NCBI GenBank assembly: GCA_964527325.1
Contig: CAZGNU010000001.1
Span: forward strand, 40,535-104,534
Length of the DNA stretch: 64,000 bases
Direction of reading: 5' to 3'
Source: UBA6164 sp964527325
GTDB lineage: Bacteria > Patescibacteriota > Gracilibacteria > BD1-5 > UBA6164
This document shows, in pieces, positions 47,517 to 57,282 of this stretch. Below the pieces are notes generated by a model, which did no database searches, was not told the DNA's origin, and saw nothing but the letters and a program-made list of their open reading frames with translations. A program made the position numbers and the translations under genes. The stretch's first letter is position 1. Each line of letters starts with the position of its first letter.

Positions 47517-49332
47517 CTTCTTTAAAATCTATATTAAATAAATATACATAATTATTTTCTAATTCAGAATCAGTCTTTATAAGTAAAGAATTTGAATTTG
47601 AATTTTTTTTAAATTTAAATACTACTTTGTCATATACTATTGATCACTCAATATTATCCCACATAAAACGAGGGAATAGTTCTGTTTTATAATCTTGAAT
47701 TATTTTTTCAGAAAGATTGTTGAGTTTTACATTATTATATAGTTTTCAATAATAAATACTTACATTATCTCTAACAAAAACTAAATTTCAGTTCTTTTTT
47801 AGAGTTCCATAATCACTTTCATTAGCAAACTGATATAGGGTAGAGTCAGGCTCTTTTAATATTATTTTGTTTGAGTTGTAACCAAGTTTTCACATAAACA
47901 TCTCTCAGTTTTCACATATTAACTCTATATTGTTTTTTATACTACATGAGTTATAGGCTGATACATCTTCTTTGAATTTAAAAGGGTAATTTCAATAATT
48001 AATATATTTCTCTGTTATATAATCTCAATCTTGAAATAATCATTTATCTAAATTATATTTATCTTTTGAAATATAAGTATTATCAAAATTTGTAACTAGT
48101 AATTCTTTTCTTGTTTCATCTGTATTTTTTACAAAAAGATTATTTAAATCTATCTCAATTTCATCTATATTAGTTGATATTGTTTTATTTATAAATAACT
48201 TAAATTCCTTTTTTAATCCTATGTAATCAAAAGAAAATCAATTTCAATAAGAAAGAATTTTAAAATTAATTTCATTTGGCTTATTCTCACTAATTCAGCC
48301 TTGAGATATGCTATATAATGAGGGTTTTTCAGTTATTTCATCAGGTTTATTAACTAGGTTGATTTGACTTAATTTTCAGAAATCAGAATCAAAATTTTCT
48401 TCATTAAATTCAATAAAGTTTAGCTCTTTATTATAACTTACATAATCAGAAAGAAATCATTTAGGGAAGCTTAGTTTAAAATTATTTCATTCCTTTTGTA
48501 TTGTTAGTTTATCTATATCTAAAGCATAAATACTATTTTTTACTTTATTATAATCTAATCATTCTAATGAAGATTCTATAGTAAACTGTTTTAGTTCTAT
48601 ATCTTTAATAATTTCATTTAATTTTTCTACCTGGTCAAAGTATACATTTTCTTCTTGAACTAGATATATATCAATTGCACTATCCCTTAGGTCTACATTC
48701 TGATCTACCTTAGCAATATTTAACTTAATATCTTTAACAGATGATAAGTAAACCTTGTTTGAATTTACCTTAAAGCTTTTATTATCTTTTGAAAAATATA
48801 TCTCTCAATTACTATTTTCAGTAAAGGATTCTTTTATTAATTCAATTTTTTTATTTAATAATTTATTATCAAAAAATAAATAATCTTTTAAATTTATTTC
48901 TACTTTACTTTTAGAAGAAATAAATCCTGTTTTTATATTAGTTACTATTCATTTAGTATTAATTAAATATCAAAAATCTGAATATTTAAAAATTTCAGTT
49001 TTTACTAATTCATCTCAATTATAAATATTTACATAAATTTTTTTCTTTGAGTTTTTGTCTAATAAATCTGTTATTTTCTCATTAAAACTATTTACTGTAT
49101 TTCATTTATGAAACAGTTCTCAATTAATATATAATTCTAAAGGCTCTCATTCATAATTATTAAAAGAAATATCACTTTCATTATTCAGTAGTCACTTTGA
49201 GTATCAACTTATATCACTTAAATTTCTTTGAGATTCATTGTATATACTTTTAACATATAAAACAGAACAAAGTACCACTAGAATTAGTGATACATTTGTG
49301 ATTAATATTTTATGTTTCTTTAAAAAATTCAT
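47509..49332 (-). CDS. membrane-anchored protein, unknown
   Basis: A 607-residue protein. One membrane helix (about residues 9-27, ILITNVSLILVVLCSVLYV) is followed by about 580 polar, Asn/Lys/Ile-rich residues, probably outside the membrane. Sequence character is similar to the 7968 protein, but I see no clear alignment. It lies between the VirB4-N-like gene (eight-base gap) and the PBP gene (overlap) in one operon. It could assist the PBP or the secretion channel; no motif decides. Confidence 0.7.
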
Positions 49333-49339
49333 ATTGATT

Positions 49340-49945
49340 TTATGTTAATATATCTTTGTAATATCAATGTTTTTTAAGATCAGCATTGATAAGTGTATTT
49401 ATTTCTGATGTAAAAAATCTAGCTTCTTTTAATAAAAAGATTAGTACCTCTTGAGAATCAAGCATTTTTTCAATTCTTATTTGTTCAGGGAATTGTTTTA
49501 AAATATTTTCTATTTCCTTATGTTTCCTAATTATTTCCTTATCACTTTTTGTATCATAGATAAAAGCATTCACTTTTAGAAAATATTCATGTTTTGTTGC
49601 TCATACTGTATATTCTTGAACCATCTTAGCAGTTCAGTGTAACATCTCTTTATGAAGAATATTTCATTTTTTAAGATCCTTCTTATCTAAAATTGCTTGG
49701 TAATTTGGTAGATAATCATAATCAGTAATTGAAACTTTTTTCTTTATGATTGAAAAAGTATAATTATTAATACCTAGAAAAGTCTGCATTCATTCCTGTA
49801 CACCAATTAAATCAGCTTGAGACATCATAGCAAGATTTTGAACTGGATTGATTTTAAATATGAATCATATTTCTGCTTTACTTTTATCCTCTTGATCAGT
49901 GTATATAAGAATTCAGTTTGTAATTCCTGTTAATCCTTTTAGCAT
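49340..49945 (-). CDS. protein resembling the VirB4/TraC N-terminal domain
   Basis: A 201-residue soluble protein. It starts MLKGLTGITNGILIYTDQEDKSKAEIG, then PVQNLAMMSQADLIGVQEGMQTFLGINNYTFSIIKKKVSI, and later HEYFLKVNAFIYD and LLKEARFFTSEINTLINADL. The sequence and predicted alternation of strands and helices resemble the N-terminal region of VirB4/TraC-type ATPases, with no ATPase domain attached. It may be a split-off VirB4 domain or a separate accessory protein. First gene of the 49945-45777 operon. The similarity is by eye and modest. Confidence 0.45.
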
Positions 49946-49990
49946 AGTTTATATGTTATATTATATATACAAATATAATATCATACTTCA

Positions 49991-50020
49991 AAAAAAAATA
50001 CCACTTTTTGATGGTATTTT
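49991..50020 (-). terminator. intrinsic terminator of ssb
   Basis: AAAATACCA and TGGTATTTT form nine-base arms; the - strand continues with nine T. It lies 16 nt after the ssb stop. Confidence 0.82.
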
Positions 50021-50035
50021 CTTTAACTTTTTTAT

Positions 50036-50383
50036 TTAAGCATTGTTTGAGTCTTCTTTTTTATCTAACATAATAAGATTTTCTCATATAATTTCAGTTT
50101 TATATCTCTTACTTCAATCTTCTCATTCCCAAGATCTTGTTTGTAGTCTTCATTCTATAAAAACTCTAGCTCATTTTTTAAGATAATTATGGGCTATTTC
50201 TGCTAATTTACCCCATAATACTATATTAGAAAACTCTGTAGTTTCTTGTTTTTGTCAGTTACTATCAGTCCAGTTTCTATTAGTAGCTATAGATAAATTT
50301 GCTACATTTTGTCCATTAGGAGTAGCCTTTAATTCTATATCAGAAGTTACTCTCCCTATTAATTGTGCTTTATTTAAATCCAT
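50036..50383 (-). CDS. ssb: single-stranded DNA-binding protein
   Basis: A 115-residue OB-fold protein with clear SSB motifs: MDLNKAQLIGRVTSDIELK, TPNGQNVANLSIATNRNW, TEFSNIVLWGKLAEIA, YLKKGARVFIEGRLQTRSW and YKTEIIGENLIML. It binds single-stranded DNA in replication, repair and transfer. The usual acidic C-terminal interaction tail (DDDIPF type) is missing; the protein ends KKEDSNNA, which suggests an element-borne or second copy. The glycines of KKGARV and IEGR are TGA. Single-gene unit. Confidence 0.95.
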
Positions 50384-50424
50384 CTTATTAGTGGTTAAAA
50401 ATATAAAATAAAACTTATAAATAT

Positions 50425-50452
50425 ATTATACTTAGTATACTGAAAATCTAAA
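50425..50452 (-). promoter_or_regulatory. ssb promoter, TTTAGA-16-TATAAT
   Basis: Read on the - strand: TTTAGA (50447-50452), 16 nt ending TACTAAG, TATAAT (50425-50430), 41 nt before the ssb ATG. Confidence 0.65.
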
Positions 50453-50749
50453 CTAATTTTCTACATATCAACTTACATTGTATATAGGGCATAACTCTAA
50501 ACTTCCAGTTACCTTATTTAATATTTTATAATAATAGTTGTAAACTCAATTATGAGTTTTGTTCTCAATATGACCAAGAAAGTATCATTCGTAAAATCAA
50601 CCTTCATGACTTTCATATAGTATTTCCGTTCAAACAGTAAAATTTTTTCAGAATTTAGATCTTTCTATTTGCTTATGCTCCTCAATATTACTATTAATAT
50701 TATTGATAATTGAGTTAAGAAATCTTGTTACTCTGTTACTGGTCTTCAT
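50453..50749 (-). CDS. small hypothetical protein
   Basis: A 98-residue soluble protein, basic at the start and Tyr/Asn-rich later (SHEGGFYEGYFLGHIENKTHNG). No motif is recognised. Its stop codon overlaps the -35 region of the ssb promoter. It has its own CAATTT/TTAGTAG element, 55 nt upstream of the ATG, which supports it as a real gene. Confidence 0.68.
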
Positions 50750-50804
50750 ATTCACAAAATTAAAATATAATTACTGTCTTATCTATTCGATAAATACAAT
50801 CAAA

Positions 50805-50834
50805 CTACTAAGAAACAGAGAACATGAGAAATTG
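50805..50834 (-). promoter_or_regulatory. CAATTT-17-TTAGTAG promoter element (copy 7)
   Basis: CAATTT (50829-50834), 17 nt, TTAGTAG (50805-50811) on the - strand; the 50749 start follows after 55 nt, the longest leader of the single-gene sites. Confidence 0.65.
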
Positions 50835-50854
50835 AAAAATTAGCAAAAAAAAAG

Positions 50855-50883
50855 TTAAAATTGATTTTTTCACTATGTATAAT
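50855..50883 (+). promoter_or_regulatory. sigma-70-like promoter for 50911 gene
   Basis: TTAAAA, 17 nt ending CACTATG, TATAAT (50878-50883), 27 nt before the ATG at 50911. The ACTATG extension is identical to that of the 38249 promoter. Confidence 0.5.
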
Positions 50884-50910
50884 ATTATTATTAGTATATA
50901 AACATTTATT

Positions 50911-51072
50911 ATGAATAGCTATAATGTTAAAACAGCAGGGAAATATGAGGTAGTAGCAGATATATTATGAAAGACTCACCAAAATGTTAAGAAGTATTTT
51001 TGGTATAATAAGAAAGATATACATAATCAATTTGATGTAAGAGAGTATATTGTCAAAGAGTTAAAAACTTAG
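50911..51072 (+). CDS. small protein upstream of repeat protein
   Basis: A 53-residue protein, MNSYNVKTAGKYEVVADIL..., basic and probably helical; it resembles a small helix-turn-helix domain (EVVADILGKTHQNVKKYFW) by spacing only. A good upstream promoter and the following repeat-protein gene, 36 bases later on the same strand, suggest a two-gene unit in which it may act as regulator. Confidence 0.55.
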
Positions 51073-51108
51073 GTTAGAAAAGGAGTATTACAATTATAAT
51101 TTTTATTC

Positions 51109-52221
51109 ATGAGCAAGTATATTACTTGGAAAGATAAAGAGTTCGTAGAATTTTTTGAGAAGGAAATATTGCCTAAATGTAAAGATTGATATTACATAAA
51201 AAAACAAGCTTGTGAATCATTATGAAAGATTCATGCTAGTTGGCATACAAAATTACTTAGAAATTGAAGAAAAGGTGCAAGAAAATTCCTTAAAAAGTAT
51301 AATCTTTTCTATGATAAAAACGATAATATTGAAGAATTATTTAAAAAATTCGTAGTTTTTTTCGAGAAAAAAATCTTACCAAAATGTAAAAATAATAAAA
51401 TGCTCCGTATCAAGGATTTAGATGCCTTATGAATAGAGTATTCTAGTTGGTATAGAACTAGAAGTCAGTTTATTAAACATTGATATATAAAAAATTTGAG
51501 TGAATTTCTTTCATCTTATTGATTGAAAACAAATATGTCAGATGCATTAAGTTGGAACTATGATAATTTTATTAAATTTTTTGAAGAAAAAATATTGCCT
51601 TTATGTGAGAATAGAAAAATGGTTTCATCAGACAGACTTTTTAAGATGTGATGAAAATATCGAAAATGGAATGCTAAATTCAGATTATTTACTTTTCCTG
51701 ATAAATTCAAAGACTATAATGAATTTTTAGATTTATATAATCTAGACTGAAATAAAAAGCAAAAATATAAATGGTGAGAAAAAAACTTAATCTCTTTTTT
51801 TGAAACTAAGATTTTACCTAGATGTAAGGATAATATAATGCTTAAGTCTGGTGAGATATGAAAATTATGACATAAATATAAATCATGGCTTTCATCATTC
51901 TATGTTTACATACATAAAAACAATCTAACTTATGATAGCTTTTTTAGTAAATATTGACTAGTATATAAACTCTGAATGTGAAATACAAAATACTGATGGA
52001 ATAAAGAAACATTTTATATTTTTTTTGAAGAATTTATTTTACCAGAATGTAAGGATAAAATATTTATTTCAAGTACAAAACTAAGTAGTATGTGATTAAA
52101 ATATAAATCCTGGTATTCTCTATACTCAAAATGAAAATTATTTGATAGATTTAACTCGAAGCAAGAATTTTATAAACACTATAAATTAAAACAAAATAAA
52201 AGAGTAGCTAAGTTAATATAG
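51109..52221 (+). CDS. protein of five tandem ~75-residue W/F/LG repeats
   Basis: A 370-residue protein made almost entirely of five repeats. Each has W-x(3-5)-F-x-x-FFE-x-x-ILP-x-C near the start, then K/S-rich sequence, L-x-x-(L/M)-G-x-x-Y-x-x-W, and ends with (E/D)F and a (Y)(G/N)L turn. For example FFEKEILPKCK, FFEKKILPKCK, FFEEKILPLCE, FFETKILPRCK and FFEEFILPECK mark the five starts. The ILP-x-C cysteine is in every copy. The basic charge suggests nucleic-acid binding. The 60480 protein has three units of the same pattern. I know no named family for it. Confidence 0.78.
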
Positions 52222-52231
52222 CTACTCTTTT
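52198..52231. terminator. bidirectional intrinsic terminator
   Basis: AAAAGAGTAGCTA (52198-52210) and its complement (52219-52231) form 13-base arms. It overlaps the stop of the repeat protein and lies 17 nt past the stop of the convergent DUF4215 gene. Confidence 0.85.
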
Positions 52232-52247
52232 TTTACTGTATAAGATT

Positions 52248-53780
52248 TTATCTACATAAATCTTGTTCTAGTATTTCTACTTCCTTATAACAAGTTTTAG
52301 TTATTGAATTATCAATCTTATTACCAAGTTCTACATATAGTTTATATGTTCCTGCTTTTGATTGTTTAAATGATGAATAGTCTCCATCTATAATATTTAA
52401 TTCCTTATCTCATATTTTAACTGAATTAATTTTACTATAATAATCTTTATTAATTCAAACGAAAACGGATTTATCTTTTATTAAATCACCACTAATATTT
52501 ATATCACATTTTTCAGGTGTTTTTGCTTCACATGTGTTAGTACACATAGCTCAAGTTTTAGAATCATTAGGATCACAAACCTCTCAGTTATTAACAATTC
52601 AATCTCAACAAAATGCTTTACTTCTTACTTTAATTTCTGCTTTACAAACATTGTTTATATATGGATTTAATATATTTATATATGTTAAACTTACAGCCTG
52701 TTTACCTGGTGTATAAAATCTATAATTTTTGTCTACTGATCTGTTATTAGTACTAATATTATCAAGTATTCAATTATTTTTTGAAACTGTAAATATGTTT
52801 TCTAATTTCGCTCAATTATCAACACATGAAAATTTAGGTGTTATACTACATGTAGGTGTTTCAAATTTACATTGATTACATCAATCTCAAGATAGGAAAT
52901 TTCAATCATCACATTGTTCTCATTTATCTACTATACCATCTCAACAATAAGGAGCTTTTTTAACTTCTATATCAATCTTATCACAAATAAACTCTTTTTT
53001 TGTAATTGGATTAATAGCTGATATTGATAATGAATATTCTCATGCTTTTGGCTTTTTTAATGTATATGTATCTTTTGAGATTTTTTTGATATTTTTATCT
53101 CAGTTTACATATAAACTTTCAAGTTTAAGTTCAGGATAATTACTGCTAAGTTTAATTTCAATATTTTCATTATTATATATAACATCTTTTTCCACTTGAA
53201 TATCACAACTGTAATTTTTGTTCTCAGGTTTTAATGATGAACAATTTTTATCTTTACATACTAAGTTACCACAAGGGTATTGAACAAATGCTTCAGTATA
53301 TCAAGTTATCTTATCCTTTATAGGATAAAGGATGATTACCTTATTGCTTGGTGAGTTATAGCCAGTAATAAATCTCTCAGGCATACTAGAACCTTTCTGC
53401 CACTCTATTTCTCAATCTTTTCTATATGAATAGAAAAGGTTTTCAGTTACTTTTCTTATTCTATCAACATCTTTAAAAACAACTGGTGTTTCCCATCTTA
53501 CATAAAATTGAGAATCATTATTCTCTCAATCGATAAAAGACTTTGGAAAATTATGTGAGCTATAAAATTCTCATGCATAATCATAGTTATCTTCCATAAG
53601 TTGTTTAACTTTATTTTCATTTGTATAAGGTACTTTAGGAGTATAATACCAACTAGTAGAAGGTATAACTTGCCCTATATCATGTCATTTATCAAGTATA
53701 AAATAATCTCTTAGATCACTTGATGCATAAGAGGTAGGGAACACTAGTAGAGATATTAATAATATTAGAATTTTCTTCAT
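52248..53780 (-). CDS. exported protein with DUF4215-type disulfide repeats
   Basis: A 510-residue protein. MKKILILLISLLVFPTSYA is a signal peptide (about 19 residues). After a long N-terminal part, two modules match the DUF4215 (myxococcus cysteine-rich) pattern: CGDGIVDKGEQCDDGN with SGDGCNQC, and FCGDGIVNNGEVCDPND with MCTNTC. The signature glycines are all TGA or GGT codons. Such modules are disulfide-linked surface repeats. Immunoglobulin-like strands lie between them. A TTAGTAG element is 31 nt upstream. It is probably a secreted or surface protein. Confidence 0.82.
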
Positions 53781-53811
53781 AATGTTTATTTAATTATAAA
53801 TTATAAGACAT

Positions 53812-53825
53812 CTACTAAGAAACAT
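53812..53825 (-). promoter_or_regulatory. TTAGTAG element (copy 8)
   Basis: ATGTTTCTTAGTAG on the - strand (TTAGTAG at 53812-53818), 31 nt before the DUF4215 gene. The upstream half is weak (AATTTT at 17 nt, TAATTT at 18). Confidence 0.5.
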
Positions 53826-53880
53826 TGAGTATTTAAAAATTAAAAATTAACTTAAATTTATATAAAATAATAATGTAGTT

Positions 53881-54045
53881 AATGTGGGGTAGAAAAGCTA
53901 GTTTACCTTAAGTAAAGCAGTTTTATATGGGGTAGATAAATATTTTTTCAAAATGAAGTTTGTTTTTATAAAAAAATATAGTATAATATTAATGTGGGGT
54001 AGAAAACTCTAGTCCTCTATATATAGCAATTTAATATGGGGTAGA
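53881..54045 (+). repeat. paired TGGGGTAGA leader repeats before fic gene
   Basis: TGGGGTAGA occurs four times: 53885, 53928, 53995 and 54037. They form two units (43 and 42 nt between the copies within each, 110 nt between units). In both units AAAA and CTAGT follow the first copy, a short inverted repeat lies in the middle (TTTAC/GTAAA; CTATATATAG), and AGCA.TTT.ATA precedes the second copy. The last copy ends four bases before the ATG at 54049, so it covers the ribosome-binding region. Operators or a tandem RNA switch are both possible. Confidence 0.7.
53961..53988 (+). promoter_or_regulatory. promoter between the two leader units
   Basis: TTGTTT and TATAAT (in ATAGTATAATATT) are spaced by 16 nt directly before the second leader unit, so that unit would lie at the start of the fic transcript. 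Confidence 0.5.
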
Positions 54046-54048
54046 AAG

Positions 54049-55449
54049 ATGGATACAATAAATAAAATGAAAAAAAATATTACTATAAGCGACTTAAAAG
54101 CTGTAAAACAGCCAAATAAGGTTAATAGTAATTATTTTGATGTATTTTTCTTTGAAAAAAAAGGTTGAAGAAAAAGGGAATCACTTTCAATTAAAAAAAT
54201 TGATAAGAATTCTCTGTATTTAGTTGATGAATATTTAAGTGTACTAGAAAAATGAAACTTATCTCCATATAATTTAGGTTTTAAAGACTTTATAATTTCT
54301 AAAGAGATCATAGACGAAAATCATTTTATAGGTTCTTTAATTAAGCAGTCATATGCTGTAGAGGCAAGACTAACTCCAGTTTTAGGTGATTATGACAATA
54401 AAATAGCTGACTCTTATAATACTTTAGTGAGTATTGAAAAACAACATGAAATAAAGATCTCTACTTGAGTTTTTAATATTGAATCGATAAGTGATGATAT
54501 ATATGGGACAACTACAATGGAATGAGAAATAGTTGATAAAGAATTTATTGAAAAAATATTAAATAATAAAAATATATCCTGAAAAAGCTTATCTGAAAAA
54601 GAAGCAATTAATATTAGGAATGGTTTTATGTGGGCAATTGAAAACTCCTTAAAAGATGTAAAGTTATCAAAGGAACTAATTAATGAAGTTCATGAAATTA
54701 ATACAAGATGATTAGATAAGTATGTAAATAAATGATTAAAATATAATCCATGAGAAAATAGAGACTATATGGTGAATATGGGTATTTTCCAGGCAGTTAA
54801 TTGAAAAACATGATATAATCCTCCAGAAATACCTAATAAGTATGTTGACGAACTAATTGATTATTTTAATACTTGAGATTTAAATATAGTTAAGTTAGCT
54901 AACTTACACTTAATATTATATGCTATTCATCCATTTTCTAACTGAAATAAAAGAACTACAAGAGTTTTAGAATCTTTATATATTCAGAAAAGGTATGATA
55001 AATGACACTATTTTAAATGAATGTGATATTGGTTTAAAAAGAATATTAAGACCTATTTAAGACAAGTCAGAGGTGTATTATCCTGAAAAAATAGTTTAAA
55101 GGATTGGAATCTTTTTTATATGAATTCTTTTATTGATATGTGTAAGTATTCGATATATGAAGCACAGCACTTAAAAGAAGATATTTCTAAGAATATTCCT
55201 GCTAATAGATTAAGATATTATAATGATACTGATAAGGTTTTTTATAGATTTTATCTTAAAAACAAGGATAAATTATTTAGTACTAGAGATATATTTTTAT
55301 ACTTAGCTAAAAATGATATTGAATACTCAGATGAGAAACAAGTTACTAAAAGATTGTCTAAACATATAAATGATAATCTAATTTCAAAAACAGATCAGAA
55401 AATCTGAAAAAGATCTTTATATAAATTTAATATAAATAAAAATACATAA
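54049..55449 (+). CDS. Fic-domain protein (AMP transferase type)
   Basis: A 466-residue protein. The Fic core carries HPFSNGNKRTTR at residues 294-305, with the catalytic histidine and the NKRxxR anion-hole residues; the glycine is TGA. The usual acidic residue after HPF is serine-asparagine. Upstream, SLIKQSYAVEARLT (around residue 100) approximates the SxxxE inhibitory helix of class II Fic proteins. A C-terminal winged-helix-like domain follows (KDKLFSTRDIFLYLAKNDIEYS). Fic proteins usually attach AMP to hydroxyl groups of target proteins. The C-terminal domain and the repeated leader suggest self-regulation. It stands alone on the + strand. Confidence 0.85.
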
Positions 55450-55559
55450 TTATTAGATAATTATGAAAAGAATAAAAAGGCTCATTAAAGCCAATTATAT
55501 AAAGAGTAGTTAACATAACTATTATTATGTGATGTATTTTAAATCTCTAAATTACTACC

Positions 55560-55844
55560 CTAAACTCATAAAATATATTTATTTTGCTTCTTAATTATAG
55601 ATTTTATCTGAGAATCATTTAAATATTTAGAAAGTTTTGAATAATCTTTGAAATATGATTTTGTTTCTAAATATGAATCAATAAATACATTTATAATCTT
55701 TTCCTTATTTTTATCCGTGTTATTTTCAACTGGACTTATAACATACATTAATTTACTGATATCATTTAATAATGTATATCAGTTTTTGTATATCTTATAT
55801 CTTTCTAGTATAGAATATTTAACTTTATTATTTACAATCTTCAT
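55560..55844 (-). CDS. small hypothetical protein
   Basis: A 94-residue soluble basic helical protein (MKIVNNKVKYSILERYKIYK...), without motif or membrane segment. It lies past the terminator of the 55917 gene; the 110 bases between it and the fic stop hold only a weak hairpin (GGCT/AGCC). The start has no clear ribosome site. Support is the open frame only. Confidence 0.5.
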
Positions 55845-55894
55845 ATATTACTAATCCAAAGAATTATTTATTAGTATTATTTTACCTAAAAACA

Positions 55895-55918
55895 AAAAAG
55901 ATGCAATCATATCTTTTT
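55895..55918 (-). terminator. intrinsic terminator of the 57209-55917 operon
   Basis: AAAAAGAT and ATCTTTTT arms; the - strand continues with a T run. It overlaps the stop of the 55917 gene. Confidence 0.65.
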
Positions 55919-56786
55919 ATAATTCATACTTCAGGTGATAATTTTTTAAGATCATATTGTTGCTTTCTTTAAAAGCTTCTCTTATTTCTTTTCTCTCTCT
56001 AGCATTACAATATGTTTGGATATAGTTATCAACTGCTTTTAGCTTTTCATTATCTAATCTTAAAGGTTCATTATTAAAATATGTATCTGAGTAATTATAT
56101 TTATCACAGTTATCGGTAGCACGAGACATATTTAATACAAGTTTATTTAACACTTCAGGTAGTTCACTATCAGTATAATTACTTAAATCTCTAATCTTCA
56201 TAATAGCATCCTTTTTAAGTGAATCAGATGCCGAATCAACAAGCTTAGAGTGTGCATTATTTACTTTATTAACTAGTGCTTTACTCATGTTTCAGGCTCA
56301 ACCTGTTTGTCATGTTTTTCTTATATTATGAGTTTCTTTTTTAATTTCATTAAATCTTTCAGCTGTTTTTTTTGCATTCTTTTCAATATAAGTTTCTCTT
56401 TTATAATGAATATTTCTTTCTAAACTATCTTTAGAAAAATCAATATTATTATCTAATGCATATAAAACTAAATCTTTAGCTAATTGTAGCTTTGGATATA
56501 CTTGAAGTAATTGATTATGAGGAGAATATAAAATATACTCTTTACCTCAATTATCATATTTATGCTCTACTCAACTAAGGACTAAAGGATTTCTATTAAT
56601 CTGATTTTTTACTTCTTCTATTTCATATCCTTCACACTTGTGAATATATAGTTTATCTTTTCTCATAGGCAATATACTACCTGTATCAATTTTCTTAAAT
56701 TTATACTTTTTCAAGTTTTTAATGGAATCAAGTACTTTTGATCCTTTAATTCCTGGCTTATTATCAGTTTTTTTTAAATTATCCAT
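55917..56786 (-). CDS. protein with shared N-terminal module, unknown core
   Basis: A 289-residue soluble protein. Residues 11-31 contain GIKGSKVLDSIKNLKKYKF, the shared N-terminal module. Next comes YIHKCEGYEIEEVKNQI and a helical, charged body with a short Gly-rich stretch (KTGQTGGAG, about residue 162). The C-terminal half looks all-helical. No family recognised. It starts three bases after the stop of the 56790 gene, which carries the same module, so the two proteins are made from one transcript and may act together. Confidence 0.75.
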
Positions 56787-56789
56787 AAA

Positions 56790-57209
56790 TTATTTGTTAT
56801 AGATTAAGTTAATATCTTTCTCTAATTTCTCTTTGCTGATATTTGTTTCTTCAAAAAAATTTTCTCAGTTAACAATCTTGATTCTATTGTTAGCTGTTTG
56901 AAAGATATTATGCTCAAATTCAACATTAAATAGATTTATGTCATAATCTTCAGATTTTTTATACAATGTAATAATATCAACTATAGGTCTCTTAAGTACC
57001 TCTAGTTTATATCCTCTATTCCCTACATAGTATGCTTCATATTTTGCATTTTTTGCTCCAGTTGAATCAAGAAGTGTAGGAACTGCATTAGTAAGTGAAT
57101 CATAATTTAATTTTTCTCAACGATATTCAACATAAGTTGTAATTCTCTTTAATTTATCCATTACTTTTGAATTACCCTTTGCTTTTAGTGGTTTATTTAA
57201 AACATCCAT
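56790..57209 (-). CDS. small protein with shared N-terminal module
   Basis: A 139-residue protein with KAKGNSKVMDKLKRITTY at residues 9-26, a variant of the shared module. The rest is a small mixed alpha/beta domain (YYVGNRGYKLEVLKRPIVDIITLYKKS) without known motif. It is the first gene of the two-gene unit ending at 55917. A CAATTT/TTAGTAG element lies 34 nt before the ATG. A second ATG-like start is not needed. Confidence 0.72.
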
Positions 57210-57243
57210 AATAAAAAGGTTACATTATAAATTTGTAACCTTA

Positions 57244-57273
57244 CTACTAAGAAACAGTAAATAAATTAAATTG
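57244..57273 (-). promoter_or_regulatory. CAATTT-17-TTAGTAG promoter element (copy 9)
   Basis: CAATTT (57268-57273), 17 nt, TTAGTAG (57244-57250) on the - strand. TTACT/AGTAA arms flank the core. It overlaps the region just past the TrlF-type gene stop. Confidence 0.7.
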
Positions 57274-57282
57274 AAACCTATA

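Noticed and set aside
55463..55513. A 16-codon frame after fic
   Set aside because: Basic lysine-rich frame without promoter element or ribosome site; too short to support.
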